A DNA stretch of 64,000 nucleotides. Source: Pantoea sp. Its GTDB lineage: Bacteria; Pseudomonadota; Gammaproteobacteria; Enterobacterales; Enterobacteriaceae. The notes beneath the pieces are model-generated. The model did not search any database and was not told the origin of the DNA. It worked only from the letters and a program-made list of their open reading frames with translations. A program made the position numbers and the translations under genes. The DNA lies in NCBI RefSeq assembly GCF_028283705.1, contig NZ_JAPWKD010000015.1, positions 186,001 through 250,000 on the forward strand, written 5' to 3'. Below, in pieces: positions 50,756 through 59,709 of this stretch (the first letter of the stretch is position 1; every line of letters starts with the position of its first letter).

Positions 50756-52420
50756 ATGCAGAAATTTGATTACATCATTATTGGCGCAGGTTCCGCTGGC
50801 AACGTGCTGGCAACCCGTTTAACCGAGGATGCTGACGTATCGGTACTGTTACTGGAAGCAGGCGGACGCGATCACCGCTGGGACTTTCGTACCCAAATGC
50901 CAGCCGCTTTGGCTTATCCGTTACAGGGTAAGCGTTATAACTGGGCTTTTGAGACAGACCCGGAACCCAACATGAATAACCGCCGCATGGAATGTGGCCG
51001 TGGTAAAGGGCTGGGGGGATCGTCGTTGATCAACGGCATGTGTTATATCCGGGGCAATGCGCTTGACTATGACAACTGGGCGAAGAAGCCGGGGCTGGAG
51101 AATTGGTCCTATGCCGATTGCCTGCCTTACTTCCGCAAGGCGGAAAAGCGTGACATCGGGGCGAATGATTATCATGGGGGCGAGGGTTATCTCAGCGTCA
51201 CCACCGCCAAAGCGGGTAACAATCGCCTGTACCGTGCCTTTATCGATGCGGCTAAACAGGCCGGACACCATGAAACCGACGATCTCAATGGCTATCGTCA
51301 GGATGGTTTCGGCCCGATGGATCGCACCGTCACGGCGCAGGGACGTCGTTCCAGTACCGCACGAGGTTATCTGGATGTGGCGAAGCAGCGCCCGAATTTA
51401 ACCATCATCACCCATGCACAAACCGATCATATTGTGTTCGATGGCAAAACCGCGACCGGGGTGCGCTGGCAGGTGAAAGGCCAGCCGCACGAAGCCCAGG
51501 CGCAGCGCGAAGTGTTGTTATGTGCGGGTGCTATCGCTTCACCGCAGATTTTACAGCGTTCCGGCGTGGGTCCAACAGAGTGGCTGAGCGAGCTGGATAT
51601 TGATGTGGTGCACGCGCTACCGGGCGTGGGACGTAATTTGCAGGATCACCTCGAAATTTATATGCAGTACCGCTGTAAGCAGCCTATCAGCCTCTATCCG
51701 GCGTTACAGTGGTGGAATCAACCGGCAATCGGAGCCGAATGGCTGCTGAAAGGCACCGGGGTAGGAGCCAGCAATCAGTTTGAAGCGGGAGGCTTCATTC
51801 GCAGCGACGACCAGCCGGACTGGCCGGATCTGCAATATCATTTCCTGCCGGTGGCCATTAACTACAACGGCAGCAGCCCGGTGAAGGAGCACGGCTTCCA
51901 GGCGCACGTCGGACCGATGCGTTCCATGAGTCGCGGCCGGGTGAAACTGACCTCGAAACACCCTTATGCTGCGCCATCAATCTTCTTTAACTACATGTCA
52001 GAAGATCGTGACTGGCAGGAATTCCGTGCTGCGGTACGGCTGACTCGCGAAATCATGCGCCAGCCAGCGCTGGCGGCATATTGCGGTGCCGAAATTCAGC
52101 CTGGCCTGGAAGTACAAAGTGATGAGCAGATCGATGCCTTTATCCGTTCGCATGCCGAAACCGCCTACCATCCCTGTGGCAGCTGTGCCATGGGGTACGG
52201 CGAAATGGATGTGGTGGATAACGTGGGGCGCGTGCATGGTATGCAACAGCTGCGCGTGGTTGACGCTTCGATTATGCCGCAAATCACCACCGGGAATCTG
52301 AATGCCCCGACGGTGATGATGGCGGAAAAAATCGCTGATGCGATCCGTGGGCGCACGCCGCTAGCGCGTTCGGCTGCGGATTATTACGTACTGGAACGTG
52401 ATGAGGCAGCAGTGTCCTGA
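50756..52420 (+). CDS. betA: choline dehydrogenase BetA (GMC flavoprotein)
   Basis: The 554-aa GMC oxidoreductase is membrane-associated and FAD-dependent; it oxidises choline to betaine aldehyde and further. It has the N-terminal dinucleotide motif [18 protein letters not shown] signature [14 protein letters not shown], and the C-terminal active-site His in [14 protein letters not shown] plus a conserved Asn in [11 protein letters not shown]. It completes the choline-to-betaine pathway. A GC-rich hairpin without U-tract (about 52470-52492) follows. Confidence 0.96.
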   Translation: MQKFDYIIIGAGSAGNVLATRLTEDADVSVLLLEAGGRDHRWDFRTQMPAALAYPLQGKRYNWAFETDPEPNMNNRRMECGRGKGLGGSSLINGMCYIRGNALDYDNWAKKPGLENWSYADCLPYFRKAEKRDIGANDYHGGEGYLSVTTAKAGNNRLYRAFIDAAKQAGHHETDDLNGYRQDGFGPMDRTVTAQGRRSSTARGYLDVAKQRPNLTIITHAQTDHIVFDGKTATGVRWQVKGQPHEAQAQREVLLCAGAIASPQILQRSGVGPTEWLSELDIDVVHALPGVGRNLQDHLEIYMQYRCKQPISLYPALQWWNQPAIGAEWLLKGTGVGASNQFEAGGFIRSDDQPDWPDLQYHFLPVAINYNGSSPVKEHGFQAHVGPMRSMSRGRVKLTSKHPYAAPSIFFNYMSEDRDWQEFRAAVRLTREIMRQPALAAYCGAEIQPGLEVQSDEQIDAFIRSHAETAYHPCGSCAMGYGEMDVVDNVGRVHGMQQLRVVDASIMPQITTGNLNAPTVMMAEKIADAIRGRTPLARSAADYYVLERDEAAVS

Positions 52421-52614
52421 TTTATCGACCCATCTGCACTGCATTTCGCAACCTAAAAATACCCGCTGCCCGGCTGGCGGCGGGCTAAACACAGGCAAAT
52501 TTCAGGTTTTACTCATGTCCCGTTAATACCTCTTTCCTCCTGTTCTGCTACTGTCATGGGGAGTAAATTCACCGTTATAAAAAATAAATGTGATGTCATC
52601 CTGGAGGAATAACG

Positions 52615-53169
52615 ATGGATGTGATTCGTGATATTTTCTTACCAACGTATCAGTTTATTACCGATGGAGTCAGTCGAGGTCTTTCCTCATTGGTCAACGC
52701 TTTACATTTTGTCAGAAATAACCCTGAAGCGCTGCCGGTGGCAAATCAACCAGACGAAGAGGGACCGTCATTATTGGCGCAGCTGAATGTTGAGGTGCCA
52801 CCGACGCTAAAGATACAGCTTATTCAGGCTGAGATTGCGGTTCATTCCTATCTTTTTCAGGTGCCAGAGTTAATGAGGGAGGAAAATTATCCTGATATAG
52901 ATCTATTTTTAGCGGTTGTCATTATTCAATATGAAAGTTTAAAGAATCTTCTCAATGATATTAATACGCTTCCTGATACACCTGAGAACCAGGATGCCTA
53001 CGCGGAGCGAGCGAGGGAAATAATGGCGAACCTTTTCGCACAGAATGAAGGTTTTATTCAATTTCTTGCCGCTAACGAAGGTATTGATGATGCAGGTGAG
53101 GATAGACGACGCCATGTGCTTGCCCGGGAAATAGTCTGGTCATTGAGGTTTATTGCTAATTCTGTCTAA
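52615..53169 (+). CDS. orphan 184-aa protein of unknown function
   Basis: The protein has 184 aa, is acidic and mostly helical, and has no signal peptide. I do not recognise it. GGAGG lies 6 nt before the ATG. The coding sequence is visibly more AT-rich than the bet genes, which suggests later acquisition. It is a single gene between betA and a CTP-synthase-like gene. A weakly hydrophobic stretch (DLFLAVVIIQYESL) lies near residue 95, too polar for a clear membrane span. Confidence 0.75.
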   Translation: MDVIRDIFLPTYQFITDGVSRGLSSLVNALHFVRNNPEALPVANQPDEEGPSLLAQLNVEVPPTLKIQLIQAEIAVHSYLFQVPELMREENYPDIDLFLAVVIIQYESLKNLLNDINTLPDTPENQDAYAERAREIMANLFAQNEGFIQFLAANEGIDDAGEDRRRHVLAREIVWSLRFIANSV

Positions 53170-53300
53170 GCAACAGACGTAATGTTAAGCGTGATCAGGT
53201 AACTTCACCTTCCCGGTCGTGGTCGCGGCCAGACATCACTTTTCATCGACAAATCAGGAACATTACTGTAACCTCCTTTTTTCCCCGAAAGGACGTTACC

Positions 53301-53990
53301 ATGACGCAGTCAGTTCGTGTCGCCCTTGTTGGCGATTACCGTGCCAGTGCCGTCGCGCACCAGGCCATTCCTCCCGCCGTTCAGCTTGCCGCACAACACC
53401 TTAACCTCAACGTCACCGCCGACTGGATCGCAACTCCCGAGATCAATATACCTGCCTTCGCCGACTACGATGCGATCTGGGTCGTACCGGGCAGTCCATA
53501 TCAAAACGACGCCGGTGTGTTTGCTACCATTCAGTGGGCGCGTGAAAACGGCAAACCTTTCCTCGGTTCCTGTGGTGGCTTCCAGTATGCGGTCATTGAG
53601 TATGCCCGTAATGTGCTGGGCTGGGACGATGCTGCCCATGCGGAAACGGATAAAGAGGGGCGCTGGGTGATTGCTCCCCTCAGCTGTTCACTGGTGGAGC
53701 AACGCGGTGAAGTGACCTTTAAACCAGGTTCGCGTATTGCCCGGGCTTACGATGCATTGCAAAGTGATGAGGGTTATCACTGCAATTTTGGTGTTAACCC
53801 GGAGTTCAGCCAGGCGCTGGAAACGCAGCATCTGCAAATCACCTCATGGGATCTTGAGGGGGATGTCCGTGGTATTGAACTGAACGATCATCCGTTCTTT
53901 ATTGCCACGTTGTTCCAGTCAGAACGCGCAGCGCTGCAAAACCGTCTGTCACCGCTGGTGGTGGCGTGGTTGCAGGCAGCAATGGGTTAA
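53301..53990 (+). CDS. CTP-synthase-like glutamine amidotransferase domain protein
   Basis: The 229-aa protein resembles the free-standing class I amidotransferase domain of CTP synthase: VRVALVGDYRAS at the start, FLGSCGGFQYAVIEYARNVLG around Cys91, and YHCNFGVNPEF in place of the CTP-synthase RHRYEVN region. The usual catalytic His-Pro-Glu near the C-terminus is replaced by Gln206-Ser207-Glu208 (LFQSERAAL). The triad is thus incomplete, and ordinary glutaminase activity is doubtful. No synthetase domain is fused. Function unknown. Confidence 0.82.
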   Translation: MTQSVRVALVGDYRASAVAHQAIPPAVQLAAQHLNLNVTADWIATPEINIPAFADYDAIWVVPGSPYQNDAGVFATIQWARENGKPFLGSCGGFQYAVIEYARNVLGWDDAAHAETDKEGRWVIAPLSCSLVEQRGEVTFKPGSRIARAYDALQSDEGYHCNFGVNPEFSQALETQHLQITSWDLEGDVRGIELNDHPFFIATLFQSERAALQNRLSPLVVAWLQAAMG

Positions 53991-53997
53991 TTTCTGG

Positions 53998-54026
53998 CGG
54001 CGCGATGTCTGATATATCGCGCCGCA
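53998..54026. repeat. REP-like palindrome after the amidotransferase-like gene
   Basis: GCGGCGCGAT...ATCGCGCCGC is an inverted repeat with a loop of about 9 nt and lies between convergent genes. Its arms share GCGGCGCGAT with the element at 41190-41217. Confidence 0.6.
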
Positions 54027-54035
54027 TTTGCATCA

Positions 54036-55673
54036 TTACGGGTTGTATATCAGATTCATACCCATGGTTGTTTTCAGATCGTTTACCAAATCCTGAATAA
54101 ACGTGTAGCGCTTATTATTAATTTCTCGCCATTCGGGTTTGGTAATAAACCACGCTCCGTCTAACTCTTTGTTAAGGGGCGTATTTATCACAGAACCCTC
54201 TCGCGAACGATGCTTCAACATCAATCGTTCAGTATCGATAGTAAAGAATCCAGTCTTCAGTCTTTTTTCTATTTCATCTGTTTTACTTACGGTGTTATAG
54301 CCTTTTTTATCGGGAGTTGTCAGTACGAAATCTGACTTGATAAAATTATATTCCATAGCTGGACCATCCGAGGACGCCGAGAGTAATATTTCGCCATTAT
54401 CCGGCTTGATGACGGATGTTTTACAGCGTGTCTCTTTGACTCTGATTCCAATTCCTGCGGTCAGCTCAGCAAGGCCGGGTATATTTTCGAAAGTATTGGC
54501 ATGCTGGTTGCCAACTAAAGCTATCCATTTGCCAGGTTCCTTTTGGTGGTGATGAATAACACCCTGGGCATAATAATTCATCATGCTAATTCTGCAGTTT
54601 TTAACAGAACTCTTTTTTTCAACATGATAACTTGCCACCGCATCAATCGCCACCACCTTGATGCCATTGACGTTTGCTGTTTCGATTAACGACAGGAAAT
54701 TATATTTGTTCTCAATGTTAAAACCCCAATTCAGATGTTCAAGATATCGTCTCAGTTCGGGAGGTATCTGTTTAATTTTAGGAGAAAAACAGCGATCGAG
54801 GTCGTTCTGATGTTGGTCTGAAAGTAGGTGCTCCATATACAACGTCTTAACACCATGACGCTTTAAAAATGACATGTTTTTAATCAGAAACTTTTTACTC
54901 CCGACATCACCATGAAATTCCCCCAGAACTATACCATCAGATTTTTGGTATATTTTTTTTATCCAGCTATGCGGTGAGTCATTTATGGCCAGCTTTGGTA
55001 TTTCCGGTCTTGTTTGTGTGGCGACGATGCCGGTGAGATGAGTCTCCGCATTTTTTAACAAATGATCTCTGGCCGCAAAGAATGCCATCTTCACCTTGTG
55101 TTCTGATTCGTCACTCGCAGAGTATTCACTGCTAAGTCCTCGTTTTTCATCCATTAATTTACTGATTATTTCCCGGTTCTGTTCAGGGACTTCGTAATCA
55201 GCCTGGTTAAATTGATGCATCTTCGCTGGGGCAGAAGAGGTTGTTGGCTCCGCAATAATAGTGGGTAGTGGGGTAAGTCTGGCGCTGGGGCTAATACATT
55301 GCGGCTCTTTACGCCGGGTGGAACTCATTAATTGGGTGGGTAAAATTTGCCGGGGGCTAACAGGGCTGTGCTGTGAGGGACGCACCAGGCTGATGCGGGC
55401 GGTGGGGGTAGGTCTCGTCGACATGTGTGGCGACAGAGAACTAATGGCCGTGGGGCGTGTTGCTGCGCGGCTCAAACCAGCAGAATTTTCCCGACGCAGC
55501 AGGGGGTTATCCATTCTGGCAGAGAACGACCGCGGACTGGAAGATGAGGGCTGTAGCTGAAGATTGGTCAGACTTCTCGCGGCTGTGACGAGCAACGGTC
55601 GCTGAATCGAAGGGGGTAATGGTGAGGATGCTGGTGTGACTGAGCGTAAAAGCGCAATACGATTGTTTTCCAT
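54036..55673 (-). CDS. putative effector/toxin with Tiki/TraB/EreA-like domain
   Basis: The 545-aa protein has two parts. Residues 1-150 are rich in Ser, Thr, Pro and Arg, without signal peptide, like secretion-signal and disordered regions of type III effectors. From about residue 235 a folded domain shows two GxxH motifs, GEFH (251-254) and GNQH (388-391), plus Glu281 in LYMEH and Arg361. This pattern is that of the Tiki/TraB/EreA/ChaN and Pasteurella multocida toxin C2 superfamily. The gene is AT-rich compared with neighbours. No Hrp box was found upstream. The enzymatic role is inference. Confidence 0.72.
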   Translation of the reverse strand: MENNRIALLRSVTPASSPLPPSIQRPLLVTAARSLTNLQLQPSSSSPRSFSARMDNPLLRRENSAGLSRAATRPTAISSLSPHMSTRPTPTARISLVRPSQHSPVSPRQILPTQLMSSTRRKEPQCISPSARLTPLPTIIAEPTTSSAPAKMHQFNQADYEVPEQNREIISKLMDEKRGLSSEYSASDESEHKVKMAFFAARDHLLKNAETHLTGIVATQTRPEIPKLAINDSPHSWIKKIYQKSDGIVLGEFHGDVGSKKFLIKNMSFLKRHGVKTLYMEHLLSDQHQNDLDRCFSPKIKQIPPELRRYLEHLNWGFNIENKYNFLSLIETANVNGIKVVAIDAVASYHVEKKSSVKNCRISMMNYYAQGVIHHHQKEPGKWIALVGNQHANTFENIPGLAELTAGIGIRVKETRCKTSVIKPDNGEILLSASSDGPAMEYNFIKSDFVLTTPDKKGYNTVSKTDEIEKRLKTGFFTIDTERLMLKHRSREGSVINTPLNKELDGAWFITKPEWREINNKRYTFIQDLVNDLKTTMGMNLIYNP

Positions 55674-55722
55674 AAAAGAGATCCTTTCTTTTTATCAGGA
55701 AGCACAAACTAAGTGTCTGACG

Positions 55723-56682
55723 TCAGAGCTGCATTTGCAGTAGCGGTTTTCTCTCACGACCAGACTGGTAATAAAAGGCGATCGCATTCTGCCATTGTTC
55801 AAGCGGAAAAACTGTGACCTCCCCGTATTCACTCACACGCAACAGTGACCAGATTTCGACAAACAATTGCTGCCAGGCCTGCGCTGACAGCGCATCAAGA
55901 TAATGTCGCACATGAAACCAGTGTAAAGCGGGCAGGGAGGTATTGACGCGCACCGGCTGACCGGTCAGCACGCCATAGGCGATGAAATGCGCCTCAGCAG
56001 GCAATGTCTGCCAGATCAACTGACCCAACGTCCCACCGACTGCGTCAAATACCAAATCGGTTCCTGCTGCCAGCTGGCGGATCTCATCCTGACTATCCTG
56101 CTGCACCGCGTGGATACCCAACCGTTGCAAGGTGTGCGCATGTTGAGGTGCGCGATAAATAACGGTGACACGACGCGCCCCACGTTTATGTGCCCACTGT
56201 GCCAGCAGCTGTGCACAGGTCGAACCTCCGGCAGTCAGCAGAATATTTTTTCCGGCAGGGGACCAGTGTTGCAACATTAGTAACGCCGCCAGCGGATTGA
56301 TATAGGCGCGAGCGGCAAGCGGGCTATCAATATCATCCGGTACCGGTACGGCAAGGGTGGGATCGATATCGACATAGCATTGCCAGGTGCCAGGGCCACG
56401 CAGCGGCAATACCCGTTTCCCGAGCAGATGTTGCCAGGCGGCAGGGGCGGCGATCACCGTACCGACGCCTTCATAACCGGCCACCCGGGGCGGCGTTACC
56501 CGATGACGATAGGCACCCGTAATGGGGATGAGATCGGAGGCGTTAACCGGAGCAAACTGCATCTGAACGCGCAGTAACGTGCTTGCCGTTGGTGGCGCGA
56601 GGGGATGATTTTCGCAGGCGAGAACATCAAGGGGATTGCCAAACTGCCGAAAAGTTAACGCGACATTTTCAGCCGTGGTCAT
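55723..56682 (-). CDS. medium-chain dehydrogenase/reductase (quinone-oxidoreductase type)
   Basis: The 319-aa MDR protein starts with an FRQFGNPLDVLACE segment. It has a GroES-like N-terminal domain (VAGYEGVGTVI) and a Rossmann domain with LTAGGSTCAQLLAQWAHKRGA. The zinc-ligand cysteines of alcohol dehydrogenases are absent, so it belongs with zinc-free NADPH reductases such as quinone oxidoreductase or 2-enoyl thioester reductase. It starts 8 nt after nth ends on the same strand, so it is probably read from the rsx operon. The substrate is unknown. Confidence 0.85.
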   Translation of the reverse strand: MTTAENVALTFRQFGNPLDVLACENHPLAPPTASTLLRVQMQFAPVNASDLIPITGAYRHRVTPPRVAGYEGVGTVIAAPAAWQHLLGKRVLPLRGPGTWQCYVDIDPTLAVPVPDDIDSPLAARAYINPLAALLMLQHWSPAGKNILLTAGGSTCAQLLAQWAHKRGARRVTVIYRAPQHAHTLQRLGIHAVQQDSQDEIRQLAAGTDLVFDAVGGTLGQLIWQTLPAEAHFIAYGVLTGQPVRVNTSLPALHWFHVRHYLDALSAQAWQQLFVEIWSLLRVSEYGEVTVFPLEQWQNAIAFYYQSGRERKPLLQMQL

Positions 56683-56690
56683 GGCATCCC

Positions 56691-57323
56691 TTACTCAGTT
56701 TTGGCGTCGAATTCGCAGAGATCTTCAATTAAGCAGGAGCCGCAACGCGGTTTACGTGCCACACAGGTGTAGCGACCGTGCAGGATCAGCCAGTGGTGGC
56801 AATCGACTTTAAAAGCCTTCGGTACCACTTTTAGCAGCTTTTCTTCCACTTCTTCGACGTTTTTGCCTGGGGCAAACCGCGTGCGGTTGCTGACGCGGAA
56901 AATATGGGTATCGACGGCGATAGTTGGCCAGCCAAAGGCGGTATTCAGTACCACATTGGCGGTTTTACGTCCGACACCGGGTAACGCTTCCAGCGCGGCC
57001 CGATCTTCCGGTACGGCACCGCCGTGTTGTTCCAGCAGGATACGGCAGGTCTTGATGACGTTTTCCGCTTTGCTGTTAAACAGGCCGATGGTTTTGATGT
57101 ACTCTTTAACGCCATCCACCCCCAGCGCCAGGATGGTGGCGGGGGTGTTTGCCACCGGATAAAGTTTAGCGGTGGCTTTATTGACGCTGACATCGGTAGC
57201 CTGCGCCGACAACAGCACCGCAATCAACAACTCGAACGGTGAAGTGAAGTTCAGTTCGGTGGTGGGATGGGGATTTTCATCGCGCAGGCGCGTCAGAATT
57301 TGTACGCGTTTGTCCTGATTCAC
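56691..57323 (-). CDS. nth: endonuclease III
   Basis: The 210-aa DNA glycosylase/AP lyase removes oxidised pyrimidines. The helix-hairpin-helix [12 protein letters not shown] contains the catalytic Lys, the catalytic Asp is in [12 protein letters not shown], and the C-terminal [4Fe-4S] motif is C-x6-C-x2-C-x5-C ([17 protein letters not shown]). It overlaps rsxE by 4 nt, as in E. coli. Confidence 0.97.
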   Translation of the reverse strand: MNQDKRVQILTRLRDENPHPTTELNFTSPFELLIAVLLSAQATDVSVNKATAKLYPVANTPATILALGVDGVKEYIKTIGLFNSKAENVIKTCRILLEQHGGAVPEDRAALEALPGVGRKTANVVLNTAFGWPTIAVDTHIFRVSNRTRFAPGKNVEEVEEKLLKVVPKAFKVDCHHWLILHGRYTCVARKPRCGSCLIEDLCEFDAKTE

Positions 57324-58021
57324 ACTGCTTTCTCCGCCTGGCCCTGAGGTTCAGCCACAGGTGCCGTCGCGCGATTGGCTGCACGTTGCTTCATTTTCTG
57401 GTCGATAAGATATTTGGCCGCCAGCAGCATGCCGAGGCCGATAAATGCGCCCGGTGGCAGCATTGCCAACAGCATCGGCGAATCAAAATGCACCACTTCA
57501 ATACGCAGCACTTTGGCCCAGGGACCAAGCAGCTGGTCGGCACCGTTGAACAGCGTACCGCTGCCGATGATTTCGCGAATCGAGCCGAGCGTCACCATCG
57601 CGCAGGTGGCTCCCATGCCAATAGCAAACCCATCCAGCGCCGAAAGGGGAATACTGCTTTTCGACGCAACAGCCTCCGCGCGACCAACCACGATGCAGTT
57701 AGTCACAATCAACGGGATAAAGATGCCGAGGGATTGGTACAGACCGTGGGCGTAAGCGTTGATCAGCATCTGCACGCAGCTCACCACCGAGGCGATGATC
57801 ATCACATAAATCGGGATACGGATATCGGCCGGCACCCAGCGACGTGAGGCGGAAATGGCGCTGTTGGTAATGGTCAGCACCAGCGTAGTAGCCAGGCCCA
57901 GACCGAGGGCATTGGTGGCAGTAGATGTCACCGCCAGCAGCGGGCAGAGTCCGAGCAGCTGGACCAGCGCGGAGTTATTTTTCCACAGACCGCCGATCAG
58001 TAAGTTTTTCGCTTCACTCAT
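57320..58021 (-). CDS. rsxE: electron transport complex subunit RsxE
   Basis: The 233-aa integral membrane subunit (RnfE/NqrD family) has about six membrane spans. The start is ATG 58021 ([21 protein letters not shown]), which overlaps the rsxG stop as ATGA. The Rsx complex uses NAD(P)H-linked electron transfer to keep SoxR reduced in E. coli. Confidence 0.95.
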   Translation of the reverse strand: MSEAKNLLIGGLWKNNSALVQLLGLCPLLAVTSTATNALGLGLATTLVLTITNSAISASRRWVPADIRIPIYVMIIASVVSCVQMLINAYAHGLYQSLGIFIPLIVTNCIVVGRAEAVASKSSIPLSALDGFAIGMGATCAMVTLGSIREIIGSGTLFNGADQLLGPWAKVLRIEVVHFDSPMLLAMLPPGAFIGLGMLLAAKYLIDQKMKQRAANRATAPVAEPQGQAEKAV

Positions 58022-58647
58022 TTTGCCTCTCCACAATCGGGCAGCGATGACAGTTTCGCTGGCAGGGTTTCAATCAGTAACGCAGTTCGTTTGGTGGCAT
58101 TGACCACCGCGCGCGGGGTGATGGTGGCACCGGTAAACTGATCAAACTCACCGCCATCTTTTTTCACCGCAAAATTCTTGTCATCGGCACCGTGGACTAC
58201 TTTGCCGTTAAAACTATTGATCCAGTCAGAGACGCGCAGCTCGATTTTATCACCCAGTCCCGGCGTCTCATGGTGTTCAATCACACGCACGCCCAACACT
58301 TTACCGTGAAAATCGGCACCGACCAGCATCTCAATCGCACCAGAATAGCCATCTGGCGCGGTGGTCTCAAGCGCGGCAGCCACCGGCGTGTTGCCTTTAC
58401 GCGCCAGGTAAAGATGATGCGGCTTGCCGTTCCCGAGGGCCGGATCGGTGACAACATAGCATTCCTGCTGAATATGGTTGTCGTACATATCGGTCGGCAC
58501 CACCTGATCCAGCAGATTTTTCTGTTGCAGCGCGGTCTGGTGATCCACCGTCGGCTTGGTAACAAAGTTCACAATCGCAGTGATACCGGTGGTGATGACC
58601 GCGAAAATTGCCAGCGTCAGCGCATTCTTACGAATAGTTTCGAACAT
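58018..58647 (-). CDS. rsxG: electron transport complex subunit RsxG
   Basis: The 209-aa subunit has an N-terminal membrane anchor and a periplasmic FMN-binding domain. The flavinylation site is the Thr of TGAT in [15 protein letters not shown] near residue 175, where FMN is covalently attached in RnfG/NqrC proteins. It lies 3 nt after rsxD. Confidence 0.95.
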   Translation of the reverse strand: MFETIRKNALTLAIFAVITTGITAIVNFVTKPTVDHQTALQQKNLLDQVVPTDMYDNHIQQECYVVTDPALGNGKPHHLYLARKGNTPVAAALETTAPDGYSGAIEMLVGADFHGKVLGVRVIEHHETPGLGDKIELRVSDWINSFNGKVVHGADDKNFAVKKDGGEFDQFTGATITPRAVVNATKRTALLIETLPAKLSSLPDCGEAK

Positions 58648-58650
58648 CGG

Positions 58651-59709
58651 TTAATCCTTACGATGGCCGTAAACGCGCGGCTGGGTGTAGTAATCGATCA
58701 ACGGCACACAGATGTTGGCCAGCAATACCGCAAAAGCAACGCCATCGGGATAACCGCCAAAGCTGCGAATCAGCCAGACCAGCAAACCAATTAATGCACC
58801 GTAGATCAGGCGTCCGCGGTTGGTGGTGGAGGCGGTCACCGGATCGGTGGCGATAAAAAATGCGCCCAGCATGGTTGCACCAGAGAACAAGTGAATCAGC
58901 GGTGAGTTCAGCGATTCCGGGGAGAATAACCAACCCAGGGTGGCGCAGAATGCCAGCGACAGCAGAAAGCTGACCGGGATATGCCAGCGGATGGCGTTTT
59001 TTGCCAGCAACAACAGGCCGCCGAGCAGATAACCCAGATTGACCCACTGCCAGCCCAATCCAGCCAGCACGCCGTGATAAATCGGCTCTGCCAGCAGCTG
59101 TTCGGCGCTGTGTCCGGCGCGCAGACCGGTTTTAAAGGTGTCGAGCGGCGTGGCCTGGCTGATGCCATCCGCACCGAGTTGCAACTGTTGCATGGTTTCA
59201 CCGGCCAGCGTGTGATGGGTGAAAACCATACTGAGGGAATCAAGCAGACCCGGTTTAATGGTTTGCAGCGCATCCGGCGGCATCCAACTGGTCATCTGCA
59301 CCGGGAAGGAGATCAGCAGCACCACATAACCGACCATCGCCGGGTTAAACGGATTCTGCCCAAGGCCACCATACAATTGTTTGGCGATCACGATGGCAAA
59401 CACCGTACCGATCACCACCAGCCACCAGGGGGCCAGCGGCGGCAAGCTGATACCCAGCAGCAGGGCGGTCAGCAATGCCGAGTTATCGGCCAGCGTCGGC
59501 ACTACCGGGGTTTTGCGTAAACGCAGAATCGCGCCTTCAGTTGCCCATGCGGTGATAATCGCCAGCGCCACCTGAATCAGAAAGCCAACACCAAAAAAAT
59601 ACCATTGTGCCGCCATGCCTGGCAGCGCAGCCAACACCACCAGCAGCATGATATTGCCAGTGCTGCGGCGGTTATGGGTATAAGGGGAACTTGCGATACG
59701 AAAAGCCAT
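58651..59709 (-). CDS. rsxD: electron transport complex subunit RsxD
   Basis: The 352-aa polytopic subunit (RnfD/NqrB family) has a flavinylation motif SGATM, in [18 protein letters not shown], near residue 280. About eight to ten membrane spans are visible. Its start codon abuts the rsxC stop. Confidence 0.95.
   Translation of the reverse strand: MAFRIASSPYTHNRRSTGNIMLLVVLAALPGMAAQWYFFGVGFLIQVALAIITAWATEGAILRLRKTPVVPTLADNSALLTALLLGISLPPLAPWWLVVIGTVFAIVIAKQLYGGLGQNPFNPAMVGYVVLLISFPVQMTSWMPPDALQTIKPGLLDSLSMVFTHHTLAGETMQQLQLGADGISQATPLDTFKTGLRAGHSAEQLLAEPIYHGVLAGLGWQWVNLGYLLGGLLLLAKNAIRWHIPVSFLLSLAFCATLGWLFSPESLNSPLIHLFSGATMLGAFFIATDPVTASTTNRGRLIYGALIGLLVWLIRSFGGYPDGVAFAVLLANICVPLIDYYTQPRVYGHRKD

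Noticed and set aside
55674..55722. Hrp box upstream of the effector-like gene
   Set aside because: I looked for GGAACC-N15/16-CCAC on the minus strand and found none, so HrpL control is not claimed.
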